From: Clostridia bacterium
GTDB lineage: Bacteria; Bacillota; Clostridia; Oscillospirales; Acutalibacteraceae
Assembly: GCA_017435385.1 (NCBI GenBank)
Contig: JAFSFB010000001.1
Location: 186,001 to 250,000 of the forward strand
Direction: 5' to 3'
Length of the DNA stretch: 64,000 bases
Of the stretch, positions 15,677 through 25,048 are shown piece by piece. The notes below the pieces were generated by a model. The model saw only the letters and a program-made list of their open reading frames with translations. It was not told the origin of the DNA and made no database searches. The position numbers were made by a program, and so were the translations under genes. The first letter of the stretch is position 1, and each line of letters starts with the position of its first letter.

Positions 15677-16549
15677 ATGGCAAGGAAAAAGAACCTTGTT
15701 TTTGAAACGCAGAGCCGAAGCGACAGAGGCAACGCACGCAAATTCTGGATTATTCTGACTGTCAGCGTGCTTGCCGTGCTTCTCGTTTCCGTGGCGTTGA
15801 TACTTAAAAATAATGATTATGATATAAATGCGGCGTTCGGCTTTGAAAAAGAAACCGAAACGACCGAGGAGCCCGATGAGGTGCAGACGGACGTTTTTGA
15901 GGCGGAGAGATATTTTCTGCTTTTCTGCACGGACAGCGACAAACAGAAGATCAATTTTATGAGCCTTGTCAGAACAGAGCTTCCCGAATGCAGGGTAACG
16001 GTCTGCGCCGTCGATCCCTATTCCGTTCTTGAAACGACCGAAAGCGGAAGCGAAACCGCTGCATCGGTTTTTGTCAAATCGGGCGAAAGAGCTCTCGTTT
16101 CTTCGATTGAAAGGGCTTACGGAATCGATATTGACCGATATGTAGGAACGGATGAAACGGATTTCAAAACATTCATCAATTATTTCGGCGGTATGAAGAT
16201 AACCGTTCCCGAGCAGATTGATTACAAGACCTCCGAAATGAGCCTTGTTCTTATCAAGGGCAACCAGAATCTCAAGGGTGACACAATGTTCAAATATATG
16301 TGTTACCTCAATTCTCTCGGCTCTGAAGGAAAGCGCAGGCAGTCTGCGGCGATGCTTGAGATTCTCGGCGGAGTTTTCAGCCAAGGAAATCTGAACAGAC
16401 GAAGCAGAATATTTTCTCAGATAACGAACAACATGATGACGGATATGTCAATAGTTGATTTTTCACAGGAAGAAAACGGAATCGTTCTGCTCATGCAGAA
16501 CGGGATACTTCAGCCCGAAACGGTCGATTATCCCGAGGAGATCGGCTGA
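15677..16549 (+). CDS. LCP (LytR-CpsA-Psr)-like protein, catalytic residues degenerate
   Basis: LCP enzymes attach teichoic acids or capsule to peptidoglycan outside the membrane. 290 aa with a cytoplasmic N terminus, one membrane helix (about 25-45) and an LCP-like domain recognised from AYGIDIDRYVGTD, FKTFINYFGGMKITVP, GNQNLKGDTMFKYM and GKRRQSAAML. The usual DTMML and PRDT segments are replaced (FMSLV, AVDPYS), and the VRYRH arginines are absent, so catalysis is doubtful. ATG at 15677 chosen over GTG 15668. It sits between GH13 and transglutaminase-like genes, tightly spaced. Confidence 0.65.
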   Translation: MARKKNLVFETQSRSDRGNARKFWIILTVSVLAVLLVSVALILKNNDYDINAAFGFEKETETTEEPDEVQTDVFEAERYFLLFCTDSDKQKINFMSLVRTELPECRVTVCAVDPYSVLETTESGSETAASVFVKSGERALVSSIERAYGIDIDRYVGTDETDFKTFINYFGGMKITVPEQIDYKTSEMSLVLIKGNQNLKGDTMFKYMCYLNSLGSEGKRRQSAAMLEILGGVFSQGNLNRRSRIFSQITNNMMTDMSIVDFSQEENGIVLLMQNGILQPETVDYPEEIG

Positions 16550-16563
16550 GAAGAGGAACAGAT

Positions 16564-17736
16564 ATGAAAAAATTTTTCTTGCGCCTTTTCGGTGCGGCTG
16601 TGCTTGCCGTTCTGGTTGCGGCGGTGATAACGGCGGTGCTCAGCATCAGCGGAAACAACCGCCCCGTTGCAGACACAAGTGTTGAAGCCGTTGAAATAAC
16701 CGATATCGGCGGAAAATACAAGCTGTGGTTTTCGGGACTTAGCAATGAAGGAAAGCATGCTTACAATCTGATACTCAGCTCGATCTATTCCATGCCCGAG
16801 GAAATCGAAATCAACCGTGTTGATTCCGAAACTCTCGACGAGGTATTTTATGCTCTGATGAGTGACAACCCCGATCTGTTTTTCGTGGGCAGAAAATGCA
16901 CGGTCAGAACGGCGGGGGCGAGGACATGGTTTTCGATAGATTATCTTATCGGCAAAGAAGACTATGCACGGATGAAAAAAGAGCTTGATGCAGCTTGCGA
17001 AGAGGTTATCGGATCGCTCACCGACAGCTCCGACAGATGGCAGACTGAGCTCGAAATTCATGATTATATCATTGACAACTGCACATATTCGGAAGAAAAC
17101 ACGGCGATTGATTCCTCCGCTTACGGAGCTCTTGTCAACGGCAGGGCGGCATGCGAGGGATATTCGAAGGCGGCGAAGCTTCTTCTGGATGCGGCGGGCT
17201 TTGAGAATACCGTCATCACGGGAATTTCCGAAAGCGAAAAAGGACAGAGCGGACCGCATATGTGGAATGCCGTGAAGCTTGGTGATGACTGGTATCATCT
17301 TGACTGCACATGGGACGACCCCGTTGATGAAAACGGAAAGCAGTCGAAAAGCCGTATTCATTTCAATGTTGATGATGAAATGCTCTCAAAGACGCATTCC
17401 GACTTTTCAAAGGAACTCGGGTGCGATTCTCTGAAGGAAAACTATTTTGTAAAAACGGGAGCATATTTTGAGAATTATCAGCGTTCCGACGAGGCAAGGC
17501 TTGCCGGAATCATCAGGCGGGAAATCATGACGGGAACGGAAACCGTCTGCGTGCGTTTTGCCGACAGGGAGGCGTTTGACTCTGCCGTAAAAGAGCTGAT
17601 AACGAATGAAAGAATTTACAGCGTTCTCGAGCTTGCAAGGGAAGGCTCAGAAACCGCATTTTTAACTAATGAGATCGGATATTTCGTTGACGAAGACCGT
17701 CTGATTTTTGCCCTTGAACCAAAAACCCGAAACTGA
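16564..17736 (+). CDS. Membrane-anchored transglutaminase-like protein
   Basis: 390 aa with an N-terminal membrane anchor (about 5-28) and a transglutaminase-core fold. Catalytic triad visible: Cys197 in [11 protein letters not shown], His232 in [10 protein letters not shown] and Asp247 in [11 protein letters not shown]. Members outside the cell act as proteases or cross-linkers; the substrate is unknown. A C-terminal extension (about 290-390) has no recognised motif. ATG at 16564 follows AGAGGAAC; the gene is 14 nt from its upstream and 13 nt from folE downstream, so it is probably in one operon with both. Confidence 0.82.
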   Translation: MKKFFLRLFGAAVLAVLVAAVITAVLSISGNNRPVADTSVEAVEITDIGGKYKLWFSGLSNEGKHAYNLILSSIYSMPEEIEINRVDSETLDEVFYALMSDNPDLFFVGRKCTVRTAGARTWFSIDYLIGKEDYARMKKELDAACEEVIGSLTDSSDRWQTELEIHDYIIDNCTYSEENTAIDSSAYGALVNGRAACEGYSKAAKLLLDAAGFENTVITGISESEKGQSGPHMWNAVKLGDDWYHLDCTWDDPVDENGKQSKSRIHFNVDDEMLSKTHSDFSKELGCDSLKENYFVKTGAYFENYQRSDEARLAGIIRREIMTGTETVCVRFADREAFDSAVKELITNERIYSVLELAREGSETAFLTNEIGYFVDEDRLIFALEPKTRN

Positions 17737-17749
17737 GAGGAAGATTTTC

Positions 17750-18322
17750 ATGGATAAACCGAGAATAGAAGCAGCAGTCAGAGAAATTCTTATCGCAATC
17801 GGAGAGGATCCCGACAGAGAGGGGCTTCTCGAAACTCCCGCAAGAGTTGCGAGGATGTATGAGGAGATCTTCTCGGGGCTTGAGGATGATCCCTCACGCC
17901 ATCTCAAGCTGTTCAACGAGCAGGGAAACGAAGAGATGGTTATTGTCAGGGATATTCCGCTCTATTCCATGTGCGAGCATCACCTGATCCCGTTCATGGG
18001 AAAGGCTCATATCGCCTATATCCCGACAGACGGAAAGGTTATCGGACTTTCAAAGCTTGCCAGAATAACCGAAAGCTTTGCAAAAAGACCTCAGCTTCAG
18101 GAGCGTCTGACCGCTCAGATCGCCGACTTCCTTTTTGACAATCTCAATCCCAGAGGCGTTGCGGTCGTTGTTGAGGCGGAGCATCTTTGCATGACTATGA
18201 GAGGCGCAAGGGCTTCGGGAGCGGAAACGAGAACCTCCGCCCTCAGAGGTGTTATGCGTTCCGATGCAAGAACGAGAGCAGAGGCAATTTCGCTTCTGAC
18301 AGGAGGCAGACGTGATGTTTAA
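17750..18322 (+). CDS. folE: GTP cyclohydrolase I
   Basis: First step of tetrahydrofolate synthesis: GTP to 7,8-dihydroneopterin triphosphate. 190 aa. Zinc ligands Cys75, His78 ([10 protein letters not shown]) and Cys147 (EHLCMTMRG) are present, as is GKVIGLSK and the QERLT segment. ATG at 17750 with GAGAGGAAG upstream. Begins a tightly packed folE-folP-folB-folK cluster; overlaps folP by 8 nt. The neopterin triphosphate pyrophosphatase and folC are not in the window. Confidence 0.96.
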   Translation: MDKPRIEAAVREILIAIGEDPDREGLLETPARVARMYEEIFSGLEDDPSRHLKLFNEQGNEEMVIVRDIPLYSMCEHHLIPFMGKAHIAYIPTDGKVIGLSKLARITESFAKRPQLQERLTAQIADFLFDNLNPRGVAVVVEAEHLCMTMRGARASGAETRTSALRGVMRSDARTRAEAISLLTGGRRDV

Positions 18323-19148
18323 GGCACGAAGCTTTTCTTTGCCGCTCGGCAATAAAACATATATAATGGGTATCCTGAACTATACGCCCGACTCATTTTC
18401 CGACGGCGGAAAGTTCAATTCTCCCGAGCAGGCTCTGAGCCATGCGCTCAGAATGCAGGAGCAGGGAGCCGATATAATTGACCTCGGGGCAAATTCCACA
18501 AGACCCGGAGCACAGATCCTGACAGCCTCCGAAGAGCTGGAAAGAATCGCTCCCGCCCTCGAGGTGCTGAAAGACAGGCTCAGCGTTCCGCTTTCGGTGG
18601 ATACGTTCTATCCCTCGGTTGCAAGGGCGGCGCTTGAAGCAGGCGCAAGCATAATCAACGATGTCAGCGGCGAATTCAATGCCGATATGGCGGCTCTTGC
18701 AAAGGAATTCGGGGCAGGCTATGTTGTCATGCATAATCCCTGCGGAGCAGATGTTGTTCAGGAGTATAAAGACGGCGTTGTCAGCCATATCAGAAGCGTT
18801 TTTCTCGATGCGCTTCGGCTTGCTTCCGAAAGCGGACTTGCAAAAGAGCAGCTGTGCTTCGATGTCGGTCTGGGCTTCAGCAAGAGTTATGAAGACAATC
18901 TCGAAATTCTCAGAAACCTTGAGTGGCTGAAATTCAAGGGAGTGCCGCTCCTTGTTGCGGCATCAAGAAAAAGGTTCATCGGCATCGCAAGCGGAGAGGA
19001 AAACAGCTCGCTTCGTGATGCGGGAACGGTTGCCGCCCATACTGCGGCGATTGCGGCAGGTGCCGATATGATCAGAGTGCATGATGTTGCAGGTGCTGTT
19101 CAGGCGGCAAGGGTTGCCGATGCAATTTTCAGAAGATCCGGAGAATGA
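18315..19148 (+). CDS. folP: Dihydropteroate synthase
   Basis: Joins p-aminobenzoate to hydroxymethyl-dihydropterin pyrophosphate; the sulfonamide target. 277 aa. Seen: [14 protein letters not shown] (19-32), [22 protein letters not shown] and the KxRFIG C-terminal block (SRKRFIG). ATG at 18315 is 8 nt after GGAGG, preferred to the GTG three bases before. Overlaps folE by 8 nt; folB follows within 2 nt of the stop. Confidence 0.96.
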   Translation: MFKARSFSLPLGNKTYIMGILNYTPDSFSDGGKFNSPEQALSHALRMQEQGADIIDLGANSTRPGAQILTASEELERIAPALEVLKDRLSVPLSVDTFYPSVARAALEAGASIINDVSGEFNADMAALAKEFGAGYVVMHNPCGADVVQEYKDGVVSHIRSVFLDALRLASESGLAKEQLCFDVGLGFSKSYEDNLEILRNLEWLKFKGVPLLVAASRKRFIGIASGEENSSLRDAGTVAAHTAAIAAGADMIRVHDVAGAVQAARVADAIFRRSGE

Positions 19149-19150
19149 AA

Positions 19151-19525
19151 ATGGATAAAATATTAATCAGAGATCTGAAATTATTCGCTTACCACGGTGT
19201 TCTCGATAAAGAAAAGGAAAACGGACAGTATTTCTTTTTCGACATCGATGCTTATGTCGATATTTCCAAGCCGTGCAAAAGCGATGATGTGGCGGACACC
19301 GTCAATTATGCCCTCATGGTTGAGTGTATAACCAAGGTGTTCACCTCGCAGAAAGACGACCTCATCGAAAGAGCGGCGCAAAGAGTTGCCGACGGTTTGT
19401 TTGAAGAGTTTGAGAATATTTCACAGCTTCGCATTCTTCTTCGCAAGCCCGAGGCTCCCATTGATGCGGATTTCGCTTGGGTCGGAGTTGAAATCAACAG
19501 AAAGCGTGAGGAGAAAAATGTCTGA
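19151..19525 (+). CDS. folB: Dihydroneopterin aldolase
   Basis: Cleaves dihydroneopterin to hydroxymethyl-dihydropterin and glycolaldehyde. 124 aa. Seen: LFAYHGVLDKEKENGQ (11-26) with the active-site Tyr-His-Gly, DTVNYALM, RAAQRVADGL and the late LRKPEAPID with the catalytic Lys. ATG at 19151 has GGAG 7 nt upstream; the ATG at 19145 overlapping the folP stop has no spacing to it. Overlaps folK by 8 nt. Confidence 0.94.
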   Translation: MDKILIRDLKLFAYHGVLDKEKENGQYFFFDIDAYVDISKPCKSDDVADTVNYALMVECITKVFTSQKDDLIERAAQRVADGLFEEFENISQLRILLRKPEAPIDADFAWVGVEINRKREEKNV

Positions 19526-20018
19526 AGCAGTTATTGCACTGGGTTCAAACCTCGGCAACAGAATCGAAAACATAAATGCAGCCGTCAGAGCGATCGCCCG
19601 ATTGTCCGAGGTGAAGATAATCAAGGCGTCGTCGGTCTATGAAACCGAGCCTGTGGACTGCGACAGCGACGAAAAATATTACAATGCGGCGATTCTTGTT
19701 GAAACGAACGCTTCGCCTGCGCTTCTTCTCGGGGAGTGCCTCGGAATTGAAGCCGCTATGGGCAGACACCGCACAAAAAAGAATGAGCCGAGAATCATCG
19801 ACCTCGACCTGATTCTTTATGAAAATTTCAGGAGCGAAAGCTTTGAGCTGACCGTTCCGCATCCGAGAATCCTCGAGCGGGCATTTGTCATGGCTCCGCT
19901 TCTTGAGCTCTATCCCTCGGGAAGAGCTCCGGGACTCTTTTTCGGCCCGCATCTGAGGGATATCGGCATGAACGGTGTCCGCAAAATCGAAAAAGAAATT
20001 ATCATTCCGATCTATTAA
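19518..20018 (+). CDS. folK: 2-amino-4-hydroxy-6-hydroxymethyldihydropteridine pyrophosphokinase
   Basis: Transfers pyrophosphate from ATP to hydroxymethyl-dihydropterin, making the substrate of FolP. 166 aa. Seen: ALGSNLGNR (6-14), SSVYETEP, YYNAAILVET, MGRHRTKKNEPRIIDLDLI (the ATP and metal loop with the two Asp) and PHPRILERAFVMAPL. ATG at 19518 within GAGGAGAAAAATG. Confidence 0.96.
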   Translation: MSEAVIALGSNLGNRIENINAAVRAIARLSEVKIIKASSVYETEPVDCDSDEKYYNAAILVETNASPALLLGECLGIEAAMGRHRTKKNEPRIIDLDLILYENFRSESFELTVPHPRILERAFVMAPLLELYPSGRAPGLFFGPHLRDIGMNGVRKIEKEIIIPIY

Positions 20019-20030
20019 GAGGTGATTTGC

Positions 20031-20210
20031 ATGTCATCGACCATCTGCGATAACTGCGCTTATTATGACTATAACGAAGAATATGAGTGCTACGAATGCG
20101 GAGTCAATCTTGATGAGGACGAGCTCTACAGATTCATGCAGGGCGGCTCCTTTGAATGCCCGTATTTTACGCCTTATGACGAATATAAGGTTGTCAGAAA
20201 ACAGAACTGA
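20031..20210 (+). CDS. Small Cys-rich protein, DUF6472-like
   Basis: 59 aa. Two CxxC pairs (CDNCAYY near residue 7 and CYECG near 22) and a further Cys in FECPYFTPYDEYKVVRKQN suggest a zinc-binding fold. The pattern matches the small DUF6472 family of Clostridia, whose role is unknown. ATG at 20031 follows AGAGGTG. It lies 12 nt after folK and 18 nt before the foldase gene, apparently in the same operon. Confidence 0.75.
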   Translation: MSSTICDNCAYYDYNEEYECYECGVNLDEDELYRFMQGGSFECPYFTPYDEYKVVRKQN

Positions 20211-20228
20211 TTTCACGGAGGAATAACA

Positions 20229-21899
20229 ATGAGCAAAAAAGAAGATTTTAAAAAGCAGGGGAAGATGAGCGTCTATACTGAAAAGCAAAAGAAGAAAAAG
20301 ACGGCGGTTATCGTTGCCGTTGCGGCGGCGATCGTTGCGGCAGTCGTGCTGCTTTCCGTTTTTGTTATTGCTCCTTGGGTACGAGAGAGAAAGTATCAGC
20401 CGAAGCCTCCCGTTACTCACGGTATAAACACGGTTGATCCTCAGCAGGGCGAAAAATACGAGTATGTTGAATACAGAGGTCTGCGTATGCCCAAGCAGGT
20501 TGCGGAAATTCTCAATCAGGCGGAAATCGACAACGCTGAGGCATGCGAGAAATACGGCGTTGCCGCAACGGTCGGAAGCTATCAGATATCCCGCCCGAAA
20601 TTTGAAATGCACTATAACTATGTATATGCCGAAAAGGTCAGCGAGAGCATTTATTATGACAGAACGGGCCAGATGAACACCTCGGGCTTCGATTACAACC
20701 TTTCTCCCGAAGAGCAGAGATATCCCGGCAGCGACGATCAGGAATATAAATGGTCTGACAGATTTACGGATCTTGCTCTTCAGGATTTGCAGTATTATTA
20801 TGCCGCATTCGAGTATGCTGTTGAAAATAAGATCCGTTTGGAGGAATCCGATTTCCAGAGAATGATCTATGAATATGAGGATATCAAAACCGGAGCTGAG
20901 AGCAAGGGCATAACTCTCGACGAATATCTTTTTGCGGGGGTCGGTGAGCATGTGACTTATGAAATGTATGCCGCTCACGGAATCATGAAATATTATGCCG
21001 CTGAGTTTCAGGAAACCGAGATGGAAAAATATAAGCAGGCGGTCACGCAGGCTCAGATAGAAGATTATCACAAGAAAAACGAAACCGATCTCAAGCTCGC
21101 AAAGATCAGGATCTATCCGATCGAAACCGAGGAGTATGATGAAAAAGAGCTTGCGAAGGTTAAAGATGAGGCAACTTTTCTCGATTATGCTCAGAAAACG
21201 AATGTCTACGGTGAAGGCTATGATGCTAAAACCGTGACAGAATTCTGGTGGGTTGACCGTAACACGGTTTCCTCAAAATTCGGCGAAGCAGTCGGCGAAT
21301 GGGCTTTTGACAAATCGAGGGTCAAGGGAGAGGTTGCGCTTGTTCAGGGTACTCTCTATAATTGTCTTGTTTATATCGACACTCCCGCTTACGAAACCGC
21401 AACTCATCAGGTTCTCATCTGCGAATACCCCAATGATTACAATGCCGACGAGGCAACGATAGAAGACAACAAGAAGAATGCAGACCTTGTTCAGGCACAT
21501 TATGTTGACAACGGAAAAACGAAGGAAGCTCTGCAGGATATCATCGATGAAGGATATTTTGAGGACAAGGCTGTTTCAATTTCCGATTACGGCATCGAAA
21601 TCGATAAGTGGGTGTTCGACTCCTCGAGAAAAGAAGGGGACTATGTGAGAATCGATAACACCGACGGCTCATATTTCATTTATTATCTTCATGAAAACCC
21701 TGAGGATTATGACTGGATAAGGGCGGCGAGAGCTTCTCTCGGCATGGAAGCTTACGACAAGGCTTTCTCGGAAAGGGTTCAGAAGGATTTCAACGCCGAA
21801 AGGGCAAGCAAAAAGAGCATTTCGGATGCATGGAAGCATGCCTATGAGATTATGGAGCCGTATGTTGAGGAACGCAGGCAGATGTACGGGCTCAAATAA
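20229..21899 (+). CDS. PrsA/SurA-like membrane-anchored foldase (peptidyl-prolyl isomerase-like)
   Basis: 556 aa. A short cytoplasmic lysine-rich start, one membrane helix (about 25-50), then a large extracytoplasmic region. A SurA-N-like helical part (about 85-270) is followed by two parvulin-like stretches: ATHQVLICEYPNDY near 395 and repeated W-FD-SR-K-G motifs (WAFDKSRVKGEV and WVFDSSRKEGDY), the sequence around the parvulin C terminus. Active-site residues are not clearly kept, so isomerase activity is uncertain; chaperone function for exported proteins is likely. ATG at 20229 with GGAGG upstream; a terminator follows the stop. Confidence 0.72.
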   Translation: MSKKEDFKKQGKMSVYTEKQKKKKTAVIVAVAAAIVAAVVLLSVFVIAPWVRERKYQPKPPVTHGINTVDPQQGEKYEYVEYRGLRMPKQVAEILNQAEIDNAEACEKYGVAATVGSYQISRPKFEMHYNYVYAEKVSESIYYDRTGQMNTSGFDYNLSPEEQRYPGSDDQEYKWSDRFTDLALQDLQYYYAAFEYAVENKIRLEESDFQRMIYEYEDIKTGAESKGITLDEYLFAGVGEHVTYEMYAAHGIMKYYAAEFQETEMEKYKQAVTQAQIEDYHKKNETDLKLAKIRIYPIETEEYDEKELAKVKDEATFLDYAQKTNVYGEGYDAKTVTEFWWVDRNTVSSKFGEAVGEWAFDKSRVKGEVALVQGTLYNCLVYIDTPAYETATHQVLICEYPNDYNADEATIEDNKKNADLVQAHYVDNGKTKEALQDIIDEGYFEDKAVSISDYGIEIDKWVFDSSRKEGDYVRIDNTDGSYFIYYLHENPEDYDWIRAARASLGMEAYDKAFSERVQKDFNAERASKKSISDAWKHAYEIMEPYVEERRQMYGLK

Positions 21900-21913
21900 A
21901 TCAGGATAACAAA

Positions 21914-21946
21914 AAAGGAACCGTCAGCGACGGTTCCTTTTGTTTT
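21914..21946. terminator. Bidirectional terminator between convergent genes
   Basis: 12-bp stem AAAGGAACCGTC / GACGGTTCCTTT with a 3-nt loop and T-rich tract. The last codons of the rlmD-type gene lie inside the stem. Confidence 0.85.
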
Positions 21947-23291
21947 GTTCAAGCAAACAGGCACATTCTATATGTCCCGTTCTGGGAAACATATCAACGG
22001 GGGTGGCTTTTACGGCGGTATAGCCGAGGTCTGCGAAGATGCCGCAGTCCCTTGCCAGAGTTGCGGGATCGCAGGAAACATAAACGATTCTGTCGGGCTG
22101 CATCTGCACGGCGGTGGATATCATGTCGGGAGAACAGCCTTTTCTCGGCGGATCGAGAATGATGACATCGGGGCGGATGCCCTCGTTTTTCAGAACCTCT
22201 GCCGCCTGCGCCGCATCGCCGCAGATGAAACGGGCATTGGAAATTCCGTTGATCTGAGCGTTCAGCTTTGCATCCTCAATCGCTTCGGGAACGATTTCAA
22301 CGCCGATGATCTCTCTTGCGTTTTTTGCCATGGAAAGACCGATCGTTCCCGCTCCGCAGTAAAGATCAAGCACGGTTTCGTTTCCGCTCAGAGAAGCGTA
22401 TTCCGCCGCTTTGCCGTAGAGCTTTTCCGCCTGGTCACGGTTGACCTGATAAAACGAGAGGGGAGAGATGCGGAAGGTCAGTCCGCAGAGAATGTCGGTG
22501 ATATAATCTTCACCCCAGAGGGTGCGGCAGAATTTTCCGAGAATTACATTCGTCTTTTCTTTATTTACATTAACGATTATGCTTTTGACTGCAGGCACGG
22601 CTTTTCTGAGCTTTGAAACAAGACCCTCCTCGTCGGGAAGACGGTTGCCGTTGATAACGGCGCAGACCATTATCTCACCGCTTTTTGTGCCTTTTCTGAG
22701 ATAAATATGCCTGAGCAGTCCTTTATGTGCCGTTTCGTCATAGGAGGTAACGGCGTTTTCTCTGACATATTCCGAGAATACCGAGAGAATATCTTCAAAT
22801 TCCTCGGGCTGGAGCAGACAGTCGGAACAATGGACAACCCGATGGCTGTGGGAGGAATAGAAGCCTGCTTTCAGCTCGCCGTTTTCGATCAAAACGGGAA
22901 ACTGAGCTTTGTTTCGGTATCTTCTGTCGGATCCGGCGGCAATAACGGGCTCAAACTCGGGCTCGACTCCGCCGATTCTTTTAAAGCATTCCGCAACATG
23001 AGCCGCTTTTAGCTCTGCCTCCGCTTTGTAATTCATATGAGAAAAAACACAGCCGCCGCACTTGAGATAAACGGGGCAATCCGCTTCGATCCTGTCGGGC
23101 GACGGTGTGATAATGCTTTCAACCTTGGCGAAGGCATAGGTCTTTTTCACCTTGAGGATGTGGGCGGTTATTTCGTCGCCTGCAGCCGTTGCAGGAACAA
23201 AAACCGCCATTCCCTCATGGTGACCTACGCCGCTTCCGTTGGAAGAACAGCTTTCAATATTTAGCTTTATTCTGTCATTCTTTTTAATCAT
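21924..23291 (-). CDS. 23S rRNA (uracil-5-)-methyltransferase, RlmD/RlmCD type
   Basis: SAM-dependent m5U methyltransferase of the TrmA/RumA family. 455 aa: N-terminal TRAM domain (1-60), 4Fe-4S Cys at 72, 78, 81 (CPVYLKCGGC) and a fourth near 157, then the methyltransferase: LDLYCGAGTIGL, GVEIVPEAI, ILDPPRKG, and the nucleophilic Cys in YVSCDPATLARD. Whether it is RlmC, RlmD or dual cannot be said from sequence. ATG at 23291 is next to the smsB stop with no good ribosome site, so translation is probably coupled. Needs Fe-S cluster, fitting its position behind the Sms genes. Confidence 0.92.
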   Translation of the reverse strand: MIKKNDRIKLNIESCSSNGSGVGHHEGMAVFVPATAAGDEITAHILKVKKTYAFAKVESIITPSPDRIEADCPVYLKCGGCVFSHMNYKAEAELKAAHVAECFKRIGGVEPEFEPVIAAGSDRRYRNKAQFPVLIENGELKAGFYSSHSHRVVHCSDCLLQPEEFEDILSVFSEYVRENAVTSYDETAHKGLLRHIYLRKGTKSGEIMVCAVINGNRLPDEEGLVSKLRKAVPAVKSIIVNVNKEKTNVILGKFCRTLWGEDYITDILCGLTFRISPLSFYQVNRDQAEKLYGKAAEYASLSGNETVLDLYCGAGTIGLSMAKNAREIIGVEIVPEAIEDAKLNAQINGISNARFICGDAAQAAEVLKNEGIRPDVIILDPPRKGCSPDMISTAVQMQPDRIVYVSCDPATLARDCGIFADLGYTAVKATPVDMFPRTGHIECACLLEQNKRNRR

Positions 23292-23292
23292 A

Positions 23293-24210
23293 TTATTTAA
23301 GGAAGCCGCTGATAATGACCTCTTCGGCTTCTTCCTCGTTCATTCCGAAGGTCATCAGCTTGATGAGCTGGTCGTTATTGATTCTGCCGATAGCCGCTTC
23401 GTGAACGATCTGAGCATCGGCGGAGTTTGCCGTTATGGCAGGAATTGAGCTGACGTTAGCCTCATCCATAATGATTGAATCGCACTGAACATGGGCTCTG
23501 CACCTTGCGTTGCCGATTGCGTTGGGATGGAAAATCTGCTTGGACTTGTCCTTTGCGACCGAACGGGATATGATCTGAGCGGATGCATCTTCGCCCTCAA
23601 GGTAGACATCCATGTCCGAGCGGGCATACTGCTCGCCGTGGGTGAGGAGTCTTTCGGTGATGATGAGCTTTGCGCCCGCCTTGAGATAAGCCTTGGAATC
23701 CCTGACGGTTGAGTCAACGCCCTTTATCTGAACCATTTCCATTTCGCAGACGGAGCCTTCGTCCTGCTCGATAACGGTCACGGGATTGAGGATTCTCTCG
23801 CCCTTTCCGTCGCCTTCGCCGTAATGCTTTTCAACATACTTTATCTTTGCGTTTTTGCCGATGTGGAAGGTGTGAATACCGTCATGCTGAGATTTCTCGT
23901 CGCCGCTGTTATGGATTCCGCAGCCCGCAACGATAAGGACCTCTGCATTATCGCCGATGTAGAAGTCGTTATATACAAGGTCATCAATTCCCGATTCGGT
24001 AATGATAACGGGAATATGCACGCTTTCGTTCTTCGTGTCGGGCGCAACGATGATATCGATGCCCGGTTTGTCCTCTTTCGGAACGATTTCAATGTTTGCG
24101 GTTGAGTTTCTTGAATGACCGCCGCCGTTGATTCTGAGATTATATGCGCCTGCGGGAATTTCGTGCAGGTCAGCAATTGCCTCGAGAAGATTCATGTCTG
24201 TCTTATTCAT
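23293..24210 (-). CDS. smsB: Fe-S assembly scaffold, SufBD family (SmsB type)
   Basis: 305 aa, much shorter than SufB (about 465). C-terminal beta-helix of SufBD is recognisable: ADAQIVHEAAIGRINNDQLIKLMTFGMNEEEAEEVIISGFL, here noted in pieces: VHEAAIGRI and LMTFGMNEEEAEEVIISGF. Together with a lone SufC-like ATPase, this is the composition of the SUF-like minimal system (SmsC + SmsB) reported for anaerobic bacteria and archaea. Overlaps the ATPase gene by 8 nt. Candidate ligands, Cys and Glu in the C-terminal part (QCDSI, DEANV), are present. No sufD, sufS or sufU lies next to it. Confidence 0.82.
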   Translation of the reverse strand: MNKTDMNLLEAIADLHEIPAGAYNLRINGGGHSRNSTANIEIVPKEDKPGIDIIVAPDTKNESVHIPVIITESGIDDLVYNDFYIGDNAEVLIVAGCGIHNSGDEKSQHDGIHTFHIGKNAKIKYVEKHYGEGDGKGERILNPVTVIEQDEGSVCEMEMVQIKGVDSTVRDSKAYLKAGAKLIITERLLTHGEQYARSDMDVYLEGEDASAQIISRSVAKDKSKQIFHPNAIGNARCRAHVQCDSIIMDEANVSSIPAITANSADAQIVHEAAIGRINNDQLIKLMTFGMNEEEAEEVIISGFLK

Positions 24211-24943
24211 TACCGCCTGCCTCCTTTCCTCTGAAGCCGCAGTTTTCGCTGAATTCGCCCATGAGAGCGGGGAAAACCTCGTCCTTTGAGCCCATTGTTC
24301 TGACCTTGCCGTCAGCGATAACTATCATTGTGTCTGCAAGCTGCATGATTCTCTCCTGATGAGAGATAACGATAACGCTGTTATGATTTCCGCTGCTCAT
24401 CGCCTTGAAGCTCTCAACGAGCATGGAGAAGCTCCAGAGGTCGATGCCTGCCTCGGGTTCGTCGAAAATTGCAACGCCGAGCTTTCTCGCCATGAGGGTT
24501 GCGATTTCGATGCGCTTTGCCTCGCCGCCCGAGAGAGAATTATCCATCTCTCTGTTGAGATAGTCCTTGGAGCAAAGACCGACGCTCGTCAGATAGCTGC
24601 AGCATTCGTCCTCGGGAAGCTCATAGCCTGCCGCAAGCGAAAGCAGACGGCGGACCGTCAGCCCCTTGAATCTCGGGGGGTGCTGGAAAGCAAAGCCGAT
24701 TCCGAGCTTTGCTCTTTCGGTGACTGACATGTCTGTGATATCTGTTCCGTTATATAAAATTCTGCCTGCCGTGGGTTTTTCGATGCCCATGATAAGCCTT
24801 GCAAGAGTGGATTTGCCGCCGCCGTTGGGGCCCGTAATGACGGTAAATGCGCCGTCGGGAATTTCGAGAGAAATGTTGTCGATAATTCCGAGTCCCTTGC
24901 CGTCAACATCCACGCTGAAAGAAATATTTTCAAGCTTTAACAT
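24203..24943 (-). CDS. smsC: Fe-S assembly ATPase, SufC-like (SmsC type)
   Basis: ATPase that drives cluster assembly on SmsB; cytoplasmic. 246 aa. Seen: Walker A GPNGGGKST (38-46), Q-loop FAFQHPPRFKG typical of SufC, signature LSGGE, Walker B VAIFDEPEAGID (SufC-type EAGID rather than EATSAL) and switch His in ISHQ. ATG at 24943 with GGAGAAACA upstream. Transcribed leftward from the promoter at 24981-25009 with smsB and the methyltransferase gene. Confidence 0.9.
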   Translation of the reverse strand: MLKLENISFSVDVDGKGLGIIDNISLEIPDGAFTVITGPNGGGKSTLARLIMGIEKPTAGRILYNGTDITDMSVTERAKLGIGFAFQHPPRFKGLTVRRLLSLAAGYELPEDECCSYLTSVGLCSKDYLNREMDNSLSGGEAKRIEIATLMARKLGVAIFDEPEAGIDLWSFSMLVESFKAMSSGNHNSVIVISHQERIMQLADTMIVIADGKVRTMGSKDEVFPALMGEFSENCGFRGKEAGGNE

Positions 24944-24980
24944 ATCTGTTTCTCCGTTATTTATCATTTTGATTCAGCTT

Positions 24981-25009
24981 ATTATATAACATAAATTGTC
25001 GATTATCAA
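24981..25009 (-). promoter_or_regulatory. Promoter of smsC-smsB-rlmD operon
   Basis: Minus strand TTGATA, 17-nt spacer, TATAAT, about 40 nt before the ATG. Divergent from the promoter at 25049. Confidence 0.7.
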
Positions 25010-25048
25010 TATCATTTGCAACAGTTTCAAAAAAATAAAGGATTATTC

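Noticed and set aside
14163..15737. A 524-codon minus-strand reading frame
   Set aside because: It is the shadow of the GH13 gene, which has all catalytic motifs; the minus reading has no recognised motif and no ribosome site.
20034..21071. A 345-codon minus-strand reading frame
   Set aside because: It lies opposite the small Cys-rich gene and the foldase gene and has no plausible start signal.
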